The notes under the pieces: generated by a model
What the model saw: only the letters and a program-made list of their open reading frames with translations
Told to the model about the DNA's origin: nothing
Databases searched by the model: none
NCBI RefSeq assembly: GCF_000414115.1
Contig: NZ_AOPZ01000188.1
Span: 1-33,279, forward strand
Source of the DNA: Streptomyces aurantiacus JA 4570
GTDB lineage: Bacteria; Actinomycetota; Actinomycetes; Streptomycetales; Streptomycetaceae
Reading direction: 5' to 3'
Length of the DNA stretch: 33,279 nucleotides
Program-made: the position numbers and the translations under genes
Shown: piece after piece, positions 1 through 9,964 of the stretch
Layout: every line of letters starts with the position of its first letter
Numbering within the stretch: the first letter of the stretch is position 1

Positions 1-39
1 GGGGCGGACGGCCGGGGCGCCGACACACGTGGTGCGGAC

Positions 40-2196
40 GTGCGCGGCCAGGGGCTCGACGGGGCCGGGCCGGACGGGGCCGACCACGAGGCCGGGCGCG
101 GGAGCTGGCAGCTGCTGCCCGCGGCCGTCGTCGCCGCGGCCGCCGTCGTCCTCGGCACCGGCTTCTTCCACGCCTTCACCGGCGGCCACCCGCTCTTCCC
201 GTCCGGCACGGTCGGCTGGTCCCTCGCCGTCCTGACCGGCCTCATCGTCGGCCACCTCGTCGCCCTCGGCCGCGACCGCTGGTGGGGCGGCACGGGCTCC
301 GGCGGCGCGCTGACCGTCGCGGTGCTGCTGCTGTACGGCTGGATGCCCGCGGGCATGGTCAGCCTCACCGTCGTCGTCCTGGTCGGGGTCGCCCGCCGCC
401 ACCGCTGGCGCCAAGGGGTCCTGCACGGTGCCGTGGACATCCTCGGCATCGGCGCGGGCGCGCTCACCCTCGCCGCGTTCGGCACCGCGCCGGCCGCCGA
501 CGCCCCCTGGAACCCGGAGGACTGGGACCTCTACACGGCGCCCGAGGTCGCCCTCGTCGCCGTCGCGTATCTCGCCGTCACCCGTGTCCTGCTCTGGTAC
601 GTGCACGCCCCGCGCACCGGCACGCTGCCCACCGTCACCCGCACCGCCCTGGTCCGGCAGGGGCTGCTCGGCGTGGCCCTGCTCGGCATCGCCCCGCTGA
701 TCTGCGTCGTCGCGATGTCGCAGCCGCTGCTCCTGCCCCTGTTCACCATCCCGCTCGTGGCCCTGGACTCCACGCTGTGGATCGCGCGGGCCAGAGCCGA
801 GGAGCAGCTCCGCGACCCGCTGACCGGGCTGCCCAACCGGCAGTGGCTCCTGGAGCGGACCTGGACGGCCCTGGACGACGCCGAGCGCATCGGCGCGCGC
901 TCCGCCCTGATGCTGATCGACATGGACCGTTTCCGTTCGGTCAACGACACCCTCGGCCATCTCGCCGGTGACCGGCTGCTCCTGCAGATCGCCGACCGGC
1001 TGCGGCTCGCGCTGCCGCGCGGCGCGGAGGCGGCCCGGCTCGGCGGCGACGAGTTCGCGGTGCTGCTCCCGGTCGCCGACTCCACGACGTCCGCCACCCG
1101 CGTCGCCCGCTCCCTGGTCGCCGCCCTCGGCTCCCCCTTGGACCTGGACGGCCTCACCCTCGTGCTCGAGGCGAGCGCGGGCCTCGCCGTCTTCCCCGAC
1201 CACGCGCTGGACGCGGAGGGCCTGCTGCGCCGCGCCGACGTGGCGATGTACCAGGCCAAGCGGGACCGCACCGGCGTCGAGGTGTACGAGTCCAAGCGGG
1301 ACTCCAACACCCCCGACCGGCTCGGCCTCCTGGGCGATCTGCGCCGCGCCCTGGACGCGGGCGACGTGGAGCTGCACTACCAGCCGAAGGTGCGCTTCGA
1401 CGGCCAGGTCGCGGGCCTGGAGGCGCTGGTGCGCTGGGTGCATCCCGAGCGCGGCAAGGTGCCGCCGGACGAGTTCATCGCCATCGCCGAGTCGTCCGGC
1501 CTCATGCCGCACCTGACGGAGTACGTCCTCGAGTCCGCCCTCGCCCAGGTGGCGCGGTGGCGCAAGCAGGGCCTGAACGTCCCGGTCGCGGTGAACGTGT
1601 CGCCGCGCGACGTGCACACCCCCGGCTTCGCGGGCGCCGTCGCCGCGCGCCTGGCCCGGCACGGCGTGCCCGCGGGAGCGCTCCAGCTGGAGATAACGGA
1701 ACACGTGCTCCTGGAGGACCCGCAGCGCGCCGCGGACACCCTCGCCGGGCTCACCGGGCACGGCGTGAAGATGTCCCTCGACGACTTCGGCACCGGGTAC
1801 TCCTCGCTGGTCCACCTGCGCCGCCTGCCCGTCAGCGAGCTGAAGATCGACCGGTCGTTCGTGGCCCGGCTCGCCGTCGACAACGAGGACGCCGAGATCG
1901 TGCGCTGCACGGTCGACCTCGCGCACTCCCTCGGTCTGCTCGTCGTCGCCGAGGGCGTCGAGGACGACGAGACCTGGGAGCGCCTGCGTGACCTGGGCTG
2001 CGACGCCGTCCAGGGGTGGTTGGTCGCCGCCGCGATGCCGCCGAGTGAGACCACGGCGTGGTTGCGTACGCGCGGGGAGCGCGGGTGGCAGCGGCAGGTG
2101 GACCTGGACCTGGCCGAGGCTGCCGCCCCGGCGCCGGCCCCGGGCCCATCCGCTCCGGACCCGGCACCGACGTCGCCCACCCGGGCGGTGCCTTAG
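40..2196 (+). CDS. rmdB: Membrane-anchored GGDEF-EAL c-di-GMP phosphodiesterase, RmdB-like
   Basis: Predicted c-di-GMP turnover enzyme. The N-terminal ~250 residues are hydrophobic, with several membrane segments. They are followed by a GGDEF domain with intact GGDEF at residues 335-339 and an EAL domain with EAL at 461-463. The other EAL hallmarks are present: NVSPRD, ITEHVL, DDFGTGYSS, LKIDRSF, VAEGVED and a late QGW. This predicts an active phosphodiesterase. The inhibitory RxxD site expected five residues before GGDEF is absent (PRGA there), so product feedback on any cyclase activity is unlikely. The C-terminus is a Pro/Ala-rich tail. The GTG at 40 is the first start inside the window, but the frame is open to base 1, so the true start may lie outside. 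The symbol rests on domain order plus position just upstream of gatCAB, as in S. coelicolor RmdB; the family affects colony morphology and development. The gene converges on the GT87 gene with 14 bp between stops. Confidence 0.85.
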   Translation: MRGQGLDGAGPDGADHEAGRGSWQLLPAAVVAAAAVVLGTGFFHAFTGGHPLFPSGTVGWSLAVLTGLIVGHLVALGRDRWWGGTGSGGALTVAVLLLYGWMPAGMVSLTVVVLVGVARRHRWRQGVLHGAVDILGIGAGALTLAAFGTAPAADAPWNPEDWDLYTAPEVALVAVAYLAVTRVLLWYVHAPRTGTLPTVTRTALVRQGLLGVALLGIAPLICVVAMSQPLLLPLFTIPLVALDSTLWIARARAEEQLRDPLTGLPNRQWLLERTWTALDDAERIGARSALMLIDMDRFRSVNDTLGHLAGDRLLLQIADRLRLALPRGAEAARLGGDEFAVLLPVADSTTSATRVARSLVAALGSPLDLDGLTLVLEASAGLAVFPDHALDAEGLLRRADVAMYQAKRDRTGVEVYESKRDSNTPDRLGLLGDLRRALDAGDVELHYQPKVRFDGQVAGLEALVRWVHPERGKVPPDEFIAIAESSGLMPHLTEYVLESALAQVARWRKQGLNVPVAVNVSPRDVHTPGFAGAVAARLARHGVPAGALQLEITEHVLLEDPQRAADTLAGLTGHGVKMSLDDFGTGYSSLVHLRRLPVSELKIDRSFVARLAVDNEDAEIVRCTVDLAHSLGLLVVAEGVEDDETWERLRDLGCDAVQGWLVAAAMPPSETTAWLRTRGERGWQRQVDLDLAEAAAPAPAPGPSAPDPAPTSPTRAVP

Positions 2197-2210
2197 CTGT
2201 CGGCGGCCTG

Positions 2211-3632
2211 CTAGGTGCTCCGCTGGATGTGCCGGGCCAGGTCGTTCTGGGGCTGCGGGTGCGTCGTGGCTGGTCGCGCAGTTCCCCGCGCCCCTTCAGG
2301 GCGCCACCTCGTCCCAGCCGCACCCCCGAACGCCCACGCCGCCCACATCACGTACCCCAGGGCCAGCCACACGTAGTAGTTGCCCGAGACGAAGTGGAAC
2401 GGGTCCCAGTGCTGTTCGCGGTGCCAGTGGGGTGTGTACCAGAGGAGGCCGTAGGGGAGCAGTGGACGGGTCGGGTCCCAGGTGCCGAAGCCGTCGATAC
2501 GGATCGGCCACGCCGCGAACAGCGTGAACAGGCCACCCACCCACCACCAGGGCCGGACCCCGCCCCGCCGGGCCGCCGCGTCCGCCGCGAGGACGAGGGC
2601 CGGGACGATCCACACCCAGTGGTGGGTCCACGACAGCGGTGAGCACACCAGCGTCAGCGCCCCCACCAGGCAGACCGCCACCAGCTCCCGCCCCCGCCGC
2701 GAGGCCGCCGCGGCGGCGCCGAGCCCGGCCACGGCGAGCAGCCCGCACGCCGCCCCCCACCACGGCCCGCCGACCCCCTCGCCGCCGAAGCCGAGCCGCA
2801 CGAAGACACCGTTGAGCGACTGGTTCGCCAGATAGTCGCGGCCGCCCGGGCTCCCGGCGAGCGCCCCGCCCCAGAAGTCCGCCGACGCCCCCGGCAGCGC
2901 GATCCAGCCCGCGACCACCGTGCCCGCGAACGCCGCCGTCGCCACCCCGGCGGCCCGGAACCGCCGGGTGAGCAGGAGATAGCCGATGAACAGCGCGGGC
3001 GTCAGCTTCAGGCCCGCCGCGAGCCCGATGCCGAGGCCCTTCCACGGCCGCCGGTCGTCGGTCGCGAGGTCGGCCAGGACCAGCGCGAGCAGGACGAGGT
3101 TCACCTGGCCGAAGTCCAGGTTCTGCAGGACCGGTTCGGTCCACAGCGCGGCGCCCGCGACGGCGAGCGCGCAGCCCGTGGTGACCGGGCCGAGGCGCCG
3201 CCCCGCCGTCCGCGCCGCCGCCAGTGCGGCGAGGACCAGGGCGGCGACGGAGACGGCCGCGACGACCTGGGCCGCCGTGGTCAGGTCGAGCCCGGCCAGG
3301 GCGCGGAAGGGCAGCAGGGCGAAGGGCGGATACAGGTACGGCAGCCCGTGGATGCCGAACTCGCGCTCGTACAGCTCGTGCTCCGCCACGCCCGCCGCCC
3401 CGCCCGCACCCGAGGCGCCCGTCGCGTCCAGGTACACGCTCAGGTCGGCGGGGCGCCGGTGGGCGGCGTACGTGGGGTCCGTCACGACGTACCACCACAC
3501 GGCGAGTGACGCGGCGAGCGCGAGGGCGCCGGCGAGCGGCACCCCCGGGCGCAGGCCCGAACGCAGCCCCGAACACGCACCCCGACGCCGTCCCCGGCGC
3601 AGCCCCGAGCGGGCCTCGGTTCGCAGTCCCAT
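2211..3632 (-). CDS. GT87-family (DUF2029) polyprenyl-phosphate-mannose-type glycosyltransferase, integral membrane
   Basis: A multi-pass membrane protein of about 473 aa with the profile of GT87/DUF2029 enzymes (PimE-like alpha-1,2-mannosyltransferases). These use lipid-linked mannose on the outer face of the membrane. Visible features are one N-terminal membrane segment, an acidic first loop (ADLSVYLDA), the loop YLYPPFALLPF, NLDFGQVNL, AAGLKLTPALF and a Trp/His-rich segment (SPLSWTHHWVW) typical of the family. I chose ATG 3630-3632 because GAGGA sits 7 bases upstream; the frame extends to a GTG at 3677 with no ribosome site. The last ~20 residues (RPEGARGTARPATTHPQ region) are encoded by an interspersed intergenic repeat, so the native C-terminus was probably shorter. 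Substrate is unknown. It is divergent from gatC. Confidence 0.75.
   Translation of the reverse strand: MGLRTEARSGLRRGRRRGACSGLRSGLRPGVPLAGALALAASLAVWWYVVTDPTYAAHRRPADLSVYLDATGASGAGGAAGVAEHELYEREFGIHGLPYLYPPFALLPFRALAGLDLTTAAQVVAAVSVAALVLAALAAARTAGRRLGPVTTGCALAVAGAALWTEPVLQNLDFGQVNLVLLALVLADLATDDRRPWKGLGIGLAAGLKLTPALFIGYLLLTRRFRAAGVATAAFAGTVVAGWIALPGASADFWGGALAGSPGGRDYLANQSLNGVFVRLGFGGEGVGGPWWGAACGLLAVAGLGAAAAASRRGRELVAVCLVGALTLVCSPLSWTHHWVWIVPALVLAADAAARRGGVRPWWWVGGLFTLFAAWPIRIDGFGTWDPTRPLLPYGLLWYTPHWHREQHWDPFHFVSGNYYVWLALGYVMWAAWAFGGAAGTRWRPEGARGTARPATTHPQPQNDLARHIQRST
2268..2305 (-). repeat. Interspersed intergenic repeat, copy 1
   Basis: The plus strand reads GGCTGGTCGCGCAGTTCCCC followed by GCGCCCCTTCAGGGCGCC. 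The same core recurs at 12846-12884 (same strand) and 17044-17077 (opposite strand). It ends in a small GGCGCC-type dyad. This copy lies inside the 3' end of the GT87 reading frame. I recognise the element as a common Streptomyces intergenic repeat; its function is unknown. Confidence 0.75.
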
Positions 3633-3673
3633 GCGGGCATCCTCGGCCCTCGCCCGGGGCCCGTCCGCGCAGC

Positions 3674-3715
3674 TCACCGGGCGGGGAGCGGGGAATCACC
3701 GGGGGAGCGGGGAGG
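3674..3715. repeat. Imperfect ~22-bp tandem duplication upstream of gatC
   Basis: Two adjacent copies share TCACCGGG and GGAGCGGGGA: 3674-3695 and 3696-3715, the second 2 bp shorter. It lies in the divergent region between the GT87 gene and gatC. No function is assigned. About 75 bp downstream, TAGGAT at 3790-3795 is a possible gatC -10 element, without a convincing -35. Confidence 0.6.
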
Positions 3716-3835
3716 CGTGCGCCGGGTGGCTGAACGGCGCCGGAGAGCAGCCGGAGAGAAGTCGGGCGCGGGCAGCGCGGCCAGCCCCATAGGATTGGGA
3801 GCGAAACCATCACACTCACCCCTGAGGATCGCTGC

Positions 3836-4132
3836 ATGCCTGGCATCACGCGCGAGGAGGTCGCCCACCTCGCCCGCCTAGCACGTCTGGAGCTGAAGGA
3901 CGAAGAGCTCGACCACTTCGCCGGACAGCTCGACGACATCATCGGCGCGGTCGCACGCGTCTCGGAGGTCGCCGACCAAGACGTACCGCCGACCTCCCAC
4001 CCGCTGCCGCTGACGAACGTCATGCGCGCGGACGAGGTCCGTCCGTCGCTCACCCCCGAGCAGGCGCTCTCCGGAGCCCCGGCCCAGGAGCAGCAGCGTT
4101 TCAAGGTGCCGCAGATCCTGGGGGAGGACTAA
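3836..4132 (+). CDS. gatC: Glutamyl-tRNA(Gln) amidotransferase subunit C
   Basis: The 98-aa small subunit of the GatCAB amidotransferase, which converts mischarged Glu-tRNA(Gln) (and often Asp-tRNA(Asn)) to the amidated form in the cytoplasm. GatC wraps around GatA and stabilises its interface with GatB. The family start is clear ([21 protein letters not shown]), as is the C-terminal FKVPQIL. Length is normal for the family. ATG 3836 is preceded by GAGGA at suitable spacing. It is the first gene of gatC-gatA-ORF-gatB, with six bases to gatA, so the genes are very likely co-transcribed. Confidence 0.97.
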   Translation: MPGITREEVAHLARLARLELKDEELDHFAGQLDDIIGAVARVSEVADQDVPPTSHPLPLTNVMRADEVRPSLTPEQALSGAPAQEQQRFKVPQILGED

Positions 4133-4138
4133 CAAGTC

Positions 4139-5651
<1,513 letters not shown>

Positions 5652-5655
<4 letters not shown>

Positions 5656-5906
5656 GCAGCAAGCCGTCGAAAACCCTGTCCAAGGCCAAGGGCTTCAAGA
5701 AGTCCAAGACCGGCACGTATCTGTCCATCGGCACCACCGCGTTCGGCGCGCTCAGCACGTTCAAGCAGGTCAAGAAGGCCCGTGCCGAGCACGACACGCT
5801 CAAGCTCGTCGACGCGGTCGTCTCCGCCGCCGCCATCGTCACCGGCATCGCCATCCTGGTGCGCGAGCTGAAGCGCATCGGCGACGACGACGTTCTGCTC
5901 GGCTGA
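5652..5906 (+). CDS. Small conserved-looking membrane protein between gatA and gatB
   Basis: An 84-aa protein starting at GTG 5652, whose GTGA overlaps the gatA stop and suggests translational coupling. The N-terminus is Lys/Ser-rich ([20 protein letters not shown]). Next come a weakly hydrophobic stretch ([15 protein letters not shown]), a charged linker ([11 protein letters not shown]) and one clear hydrophobic helix ([15 protein letters not shown]) before [11 protein letters not shown] recognise no domain. Its place inside an essential operon, with 18 bp to gatB, suggests co-expression; a similar small gene sits here in other streptomycetes. Whether it acts with GatCAB is unknown. Confidence 0.8.
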
Positions 5907-5924
5907 GAGGGAAGTTCCAACACC

Positions 5925-7442
5925 GTGACTGTCACGACCACCCCCGATCTGGTGCCGTACGAGGACGCGCTCGCGACGTACGACCCGGTCATGGGCCTTG
6001 AGGTCCATGTCGAGCTCGGCACCAAGACGAAGATGTTCTGCGGCTGTTCGACCGAGCTCGGTCAGGACGCCAACACGCAGACCTGCCCGACCTGCCTCGG
6101 CCTGCCCGGCGCGCTCCCGGTCGTCAACGCGATCGGCGTGGAGTCCGCCATCAAGATCGGTCTCGCGCTGCACTGCGAGATCGCCGAGTGGTGCCGCTTC
6201 GCCCGGAAGAACTACTTCTATCCGGACATGCCGAAGAACTTCCAGACCTCGCAGTACGACGAGCCGATCGCCTTCAACGGCTATCTGGACGTCCAGCTGG
6301 AGGACGGCGAGGTCTTCCGCGTGGAGATCGAGCGCGCCCACATGGAGGAGGACACCGGCAAGTCGACGCACGTCGGCGGCGCCACCGGCCGCATCCACGG
6401 CGCCTCGCACTCCCTGCTCGACTACAACCGCGCGGGCATCCCGCTCATCGAGATCGTCACCAAGCCGATCGTCGGTGCCGGGGAGCGCGCTCCGGAGGTC
6501 GCCAAGGCGTACGTCGCCGAGCTGCGCGAGCTCATCAAGGCGCTCGGCGTGTCCGAGGCCCGGATGGAGCAGGGCCAGATGCGCTGCGACGTGAACCTCT
6601 CGCTGCGCCCGAAGGGCCAGGAGAAGTTCGGCACCCGCTCCGAGACGAAGAACGTCAACTCGCTGCGCTCCGTGGAGCGGGCCGCCCGCTTCGAGATCCA
6701 GCGGCACGCGGCCGTCCTCGGCGCCGGCGGGAAGATCGTCCAGGAGACCCGGCACTTCCACGAGGACGACGGCTCCACGACGCCCGGCCGGGTCAAGGAG
6801 GAGGCGGAGGACTACCGCTACTTCCCGGAGCCCGACCTGGTGCCGGTCGCCCCGTCCCGCGAGTGGGTCGAGGCGCTGCGCGCGGAGCTGCCCGAGCTGC
6901 CGCTGGCCCAGCGCAACCGGCTGCGCGAGGAGTGGGGCGTCTCCGCCCACGACATGCAGTCGATCCTCAACGCCGGTGCGATCGGCCCGATCGTCGCCAC
7001 CATCAACGCGGGCGCCGACGCGGTCTCCGCCCGCAAGTGGTGGATGGGCGAGCTGGCCCGCAACGCCAACGAGCAGGGCGTGGACCTCGGCTCGCTGCCG
7101 ATCACCCCGGAGCACGTGGCCCGCGTCTCGGCGCTCGTCGCCGCCGGTGAGCTGAACGACAAGCTGGCTCGCCAGGTCATCGACGGCGTCCTCAAGGGCG
7201 AGGGCACGCCCGACGAGGTCGTCGAGAAGCGCGGCCTGAAGGTCGTCTCGGACGAGGGCGCGCTGACCGCCGCCGTCGAGGAGGCCATCGCCGGCAACCC
7301 GGCCATCGCGGACAAGATCCGCGGCGGCAAGGTGGCGGCGGCCGGCGCGCTGGTCGGCGCGGTCATGAAGGCCACCCGCGGCCAGGCCGACGCGGCCCGC
7401 GTGAAGGAACTGATCCTGGAGCAGCTCGGCGTCGAGGGCTGA
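5925..7442 (+). CDS. gatB: Aspartyl/glutamyl-tRNA(Asn/Gln) amidotransferase subunit B
   Basis: The 505-aa tRNA-binding and kinase/transamidase subunit of GatCAB. It phosphorylates the Glu moiety of Glu-tRNA(Gln), then amidates it with ammonia from GatA. The N-terminal signature [13 protein letters not shown] is present, followed by CGC and CPTCLGLPG cysteines (a zinc site in many GatB proteins), [11 protein letters not shown], the Mg/ATP region around [14 protein letters not shown] and RCDVNLSLR, and a C-terminal helical YqeY-like tail (from about residue 350). The length is normal. GTG 5925 is preceded by GGGAAG. The gene ends the gat operon and is followed by a duplicated 3' end and a hairpin terminator. 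Confidence 0.97.
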   Translation: MTVTTTPDLVPYEDALATYDPVMGLEVHVELGTKTKMFCGCSTELGQDANTQTCPTCLGLPGALPVVNAIGVESAIKIGLALHCEIAEWCRFARKNYFYPDMPKNFQTSQYDEPIAFNGYLDVQLEDGEVFRVEIERAHMEEDTGKSTHVGGATGRIHGASHSLLDYNRAGIPLIEIVTKPIVGAGERAPEVAKAYVAELRELIKALGVSEARMEQGQMRCDVNLSLRPKGQEKFGTRSETKNVNSLRSVERAARFEIQRHAAVLGAGGKIVQETRHFHEDDGSTTPGRVKEEAEDYRYFPEPDLVPVAPSREWVEALRAELPELPLAQRNRLREEWGVSAHDMQSILNAGAIGPIVATINAGADAVSARKWWMGELARNANEQGVDLGSLPITPEHVARVSALVAAGELNDKLARQVIDGVLKGEGTPDEVVEKRGLKVVSDEGALTAAVEEAIAGNPAIADKIRGGKVAAAGALVGAVMKATRGQADAARVKELILEQLGVEG

Positions 7443-7484
7443 CGCCGAGTCACCTGGGCGTCGAGGACTGACGCCGAGTCATCT
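7428..7484 (+). repeat. Imperfect 28-bp tandem duplication of the gatB 3' end
   Basis: Copy 1 (7428-7455) carries the last gatB codons and its TGA. Copy 2 (7457-7484) matches 26 of 28 bases, with a period of 29, and carries a second TGA out of frame. It looks like an old local duplication. Confidence 0.85.
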
Positions 7485-7496
7485 CCGTACGCGCGA

Positions 7497-7529
7497 GGGG
7501 GCGCCGCATCCATCGGGTGCGGCGCCCCC
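7497..7529 (+). terminator. Hairpin terminator after gatB
   Basis: GGGGGCGCCGCA (7497-7508) pairs with TGCGGCGCCCCC (7518-7529). The inner bases TCC/GGG can extend this to about 15 pairs around a 3-nt loop. There is no long T-tract, as is usual in Streptomyces. Confidence 0.75.
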
Positions 7530-7615
7530 TTCCGCATGCCGGGGACGTTCACGCCGACTTCCGCCGTCGGTCTTCCCAGTGCAACCGGGAGTCACTACCG
7601 TCCCAGCTCAACAGA

Positions 7616-7641
7616 CCAATGGGTCACCGATGAACCATTGG
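7616..7641 (+). promoter_or_regulatory. 26-bp dyad (operator or RNA hairpin) ahead of the phospholipase C gene
   Basis: Arms CCAATGGGTCA (7616-7626) and TGAACCATTGG (7631-7641) are inverted repeats matching at 10 of 11 positions around a CCGA spacer. The site ends nine bases before the GGAGG ribosome site. TACCGT at 7596-7601 is a possible -10, which would place the dyad just downstream of the transcription start. Read on the minus strand, the inner sequence GGTTCATCGGT followed by GACCCATTGGT also resembles an 11-bp-spaced PHO box. The cognate regulator is not identified. Confidence 0.5.
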
Positions 7642-7661
7642 GCGTCGACTGGAGGTTGGGC

Positions 7662-9746
7662 GTGGCGGAGATATCGCGCAGGCGGCTGATGGCTGTGGGC
7701 GGGGGCGCCCTCGGGGCCGCGGCGGTGGGGTCGTTCCTGCCGCCCTCCCTCCAGGAGGCGCTCGCCAAGGAGCCGCCGAGGGGCGGGCTCGACGCGATCG
7801 AGCACGTGGTGATCCTGATGCAGGAGAACCGGTCCTTCGACCACTACTTCGGAACCCTGCGCGGCGTGCGCGGCTTCTCGGACCGCAACGCGATCCAGCT
7901 GCCCGGCGGCAAGAGCGTGTTCGAGCAGCCCGGTGTGCTGCGCACCGTCATGCCCTTCCCGGTACGCGAGGCCGCCGCGGCACAGAAGAAGGACCTCCAG
8001 TACATCGGCGCGCTCGACCACTCTTGGAGCGGCGGTGCCAAGGCGTGGCACGACGGCTGGATGGACGGCTGGATCACCGCCAAGACGGCGGCCACGATGG
8101 CGTACTACACGCGCGAGGACATCCCGCTGCACTACGAGCTCGCCGACACCTTCACCGTCTGCGACGCCTACCACTCCTCCATCCACACCTCCACCAGCCC
8201 CAACCGCAACCATCTGTGGAGCGGCAGGACGGGCTTCGAAGCGAGCGGGAAGCGCGCCGTCGAGAACGACGCGTACGACGAGGGGACGCACCCCGGTTAC
8301 GACTGGGGGACGTACGCGGAGCGGCTGGAGAAGGCCGGGATCAGCTGGCAGACGTACACCGAGTGGGAGAACTTCACCGACAACCAGATCGAGTTCTTCA
8401 CCACCTTCAAGGCGATCGCGCGCAAGGTCCTCGCCAAGACCGGCGACACGTACATGGAGGCGTTCTACGCCAAGGTCCGCGACGCCAAGGACGAGCCGGC
8501 GCGGGCCAAGCTGCTCGCCGCGCTCGACGACGGCGTCAAGACGCTGACCAAGCGGGAGCGGTCGCTGTTCGAGCGGGGCCTGCGCCGGGTGCCCACCGGC
8601 AAGCTCGCCGAGACCTTCGCCGCCGACGTCGCCGCGGGCAAGCTCGCGAAGGTGAACTATCTGGTGCCGTCCGCCCTGGACTCCGAGCACCCCTCGGTCT
8701 CCTCGCCGGTGCACAGCGCCACCATCGTCTACAAGGTCCTGGACGCGCTCGCCTCGCGTCCCGAGGTGTGGCGGCGTACCGCCGTCTTCATCAACTACGA
8801 CGAGAACGACGGCTTCTTCGACCACGTGCCGCCGCCCGTGCCCCCGACCGACAACCAGGAAGAGCGCTGGCAGGGGCTGCCCACCGGGCTCGGGGCGCGC
8901 GTGCCGATGCTCGTCGTGTCGCCGTGGACCGTCGGCGGCTATGTGTGCTCGGAGGTCTTCGACCACACCTCGGTCGTGCGGTTCCTGGAGAAGTGGACGG
9001 GCGTGCGCGAGCCCAACATCGGCGACTGGCGCCGGAAGGCAACGGGCGATCTCACCAGCGCCTTCGACTTCCACCGGGGCCACCGCCAGCCGGAGGTGGA
9101 GCAGCCCGGCACCATCCCGGTCTTCAGCGGCCGCTGGCAGCCGAAGCCGCCGGAGCGGCAGTCGATGCCGGAGCAGGAGCCCGGTGTGCGCCGGGCGCGC
9201 CCGCTGCCCTACCAGCCGGACGCCGACCTGAAGCGCACCAAGGACGGCACCCTGAAGGTGCGGCTGCGCAACGGCGGGCGGCGCAGCGCGCACTTCGCGC
9301 TGTACCCGTACGCGGGGGAGTTCACCGTCCCGCAGCACCAGGACGTGGCGCACGAGAGCTCCTGGGTCGTGCCCGCGCAGAGTGACGCCTATCACTTCAC
9401 GGTCACCGGGCCGAACGGATTCCGCCGCGAATTCGTAGGACGGAGAGAAGACGCGGCCGCCCTCTCCTCGGCGATCACCCGGCGCGAGATCCATCTGACG
9501 CTGGCCAACCGGGGCAAGGGGCACCTTGTCTTCACGGTCAGGCCGCTCGGATACGTGGAGGAAGCGGACGTCCGGCGGCGCACACGAACGGTACGGATCA
9601 AGGCAGGCAGCAGCCGCACCATCGCCTGGCAGACGGGCGACGAGCGCGGCTGGTACGACATCGAGGTCACCGCCGAGGGCGACAAGTCCTTCCGGCGGCG
9701 CCTGATGGGGCACATCGAGAACGGTCGCGCGAGCGTCTCGGGCTGA
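7662..9746 (+). CDS. Phosphocholine-type phospholipase C, Tat-exported
   Basis: A secreted phosphoesterase of 694 aa that hydrolyses phospholipid head groups (bacterial non-haemolytic/haemolytic PLC family), likely used for phosphate or lipid scavenging. The N-terminus is a twin-arginine signal (SRRRLMAVGGGALGAAAVGSF). The catalytic domain carries the family signature ENRSFDHYFG (residues 55-64), later a SEHPSVSSPVHS segment and YDENDGFFDHVPPP. Two C-terminal beta-type domains follow (about residues 500-690), as in family members. I chose GTG 7662 because GGAGG lies six bases upstream and the Tat signal starts there; the frame is open to 7536, but that extension is not signal-like. The dyad just upstream suggests dedicated regulation. 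Confidence 0.9.
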   Translation: MAEISRRRLMAVGGGALGAAAVGSFLPPSLQEALAKEPPRGGLDAIEHVVILMQENRSFDHYFGTLRGVRGFSDRNAIQLPGGKSVFEQPGVLRTVMPFPVREAAAAQKKDLQYIGALDHSWSGGAKAWHDGWMDGWITAKTAATMAYYTREDIPLHYELADTFTVCDAYHSSIHTSTSPNRNHLWSGRTGFEASGKRAVENDAYDEGTHPGYDWGTYAERLEKAGISWQTYTEWENFTDNQIEFFTTFKAIARKVLAKTGDTYMEAFYAKVRDAKDEPARAKLLAALDDGVKTLTKRERSLFERGLRRVPTGKLAETFAADVAAGKLAKVNYLVPSALDSEHPSVSSPVHSATIVYKVLDALASRPEVWRRTAVFINYDENDGFFDHVPPPVPPTDNQEERWQGLPTGLGARVPMLVVSPWTVGGYVCSEVFDHTSVVRFLEKWTGVREPNIGDWRRKATGDLTSAFDFHRGHRQPEVEQPGTIPVFSGRWQPKPPERQSMPEQEPGVRRARPLPYQPDADLKRTKDGTLKVRLRNGGRRSAHFALYPYAGEFTVPQHQDVAHESSWVVPAQSDAYHFTVTGPNGFRREFVGRREDAAALSSAITRREIHLTLANRGKGHLVFTVRPLGYVEEADVRRRTRTVRIKAGSSRTIAWQTGDERGWYDIEVTAEGDKSFRRRLMGHIENGRASVSG

Positions 9747-9851
9747 CCCGTCCGGCGCCGCTTGTGATCTTGTGAGTAAGGCCACGAAACGGACCAAGGA
9801 TCTCCGGGGGGTGTCAGAGTGTCTGCGCATGGGTCATGTCGCCGCATAAGT

Positions 9852-9864
9852 GATGATCATGATC
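9852..9864. promoter_or_regulatory. Overlapping palindromes in the phospholipase C-MMPL gap
   Basis: GATGATCATGATC contains the perfect palindromes ATGATCAT (9853-9860) and GATCATGATC (9855-9864). It lies in an unusually AT-rich stretch of the 218-bp gap before the MMPL gene. CTCATGT is also repeated directly at 9875 and 9884. A regulator site is possible; I see no convincing -35/-10 pair here. Confidence 0.3.
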
Positions 9865-9964
9865 CATTTCCCCGCTCATGTTCCTCATGTGTTCTTTACG
9901 GGTCACTCCGACGCTTCCCGGCTGTCCCCGCTGAAGATCCGCGAATCATTCAGGGAGCCAGTTC

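Noticed and set aside
7536..7661. Longer phospholipase C with N-terminal extension
   Set aside because: The extension crosses a terminator-adjacent region and the dyad; the Tat signal and GGAGG site point to GTG 7662.
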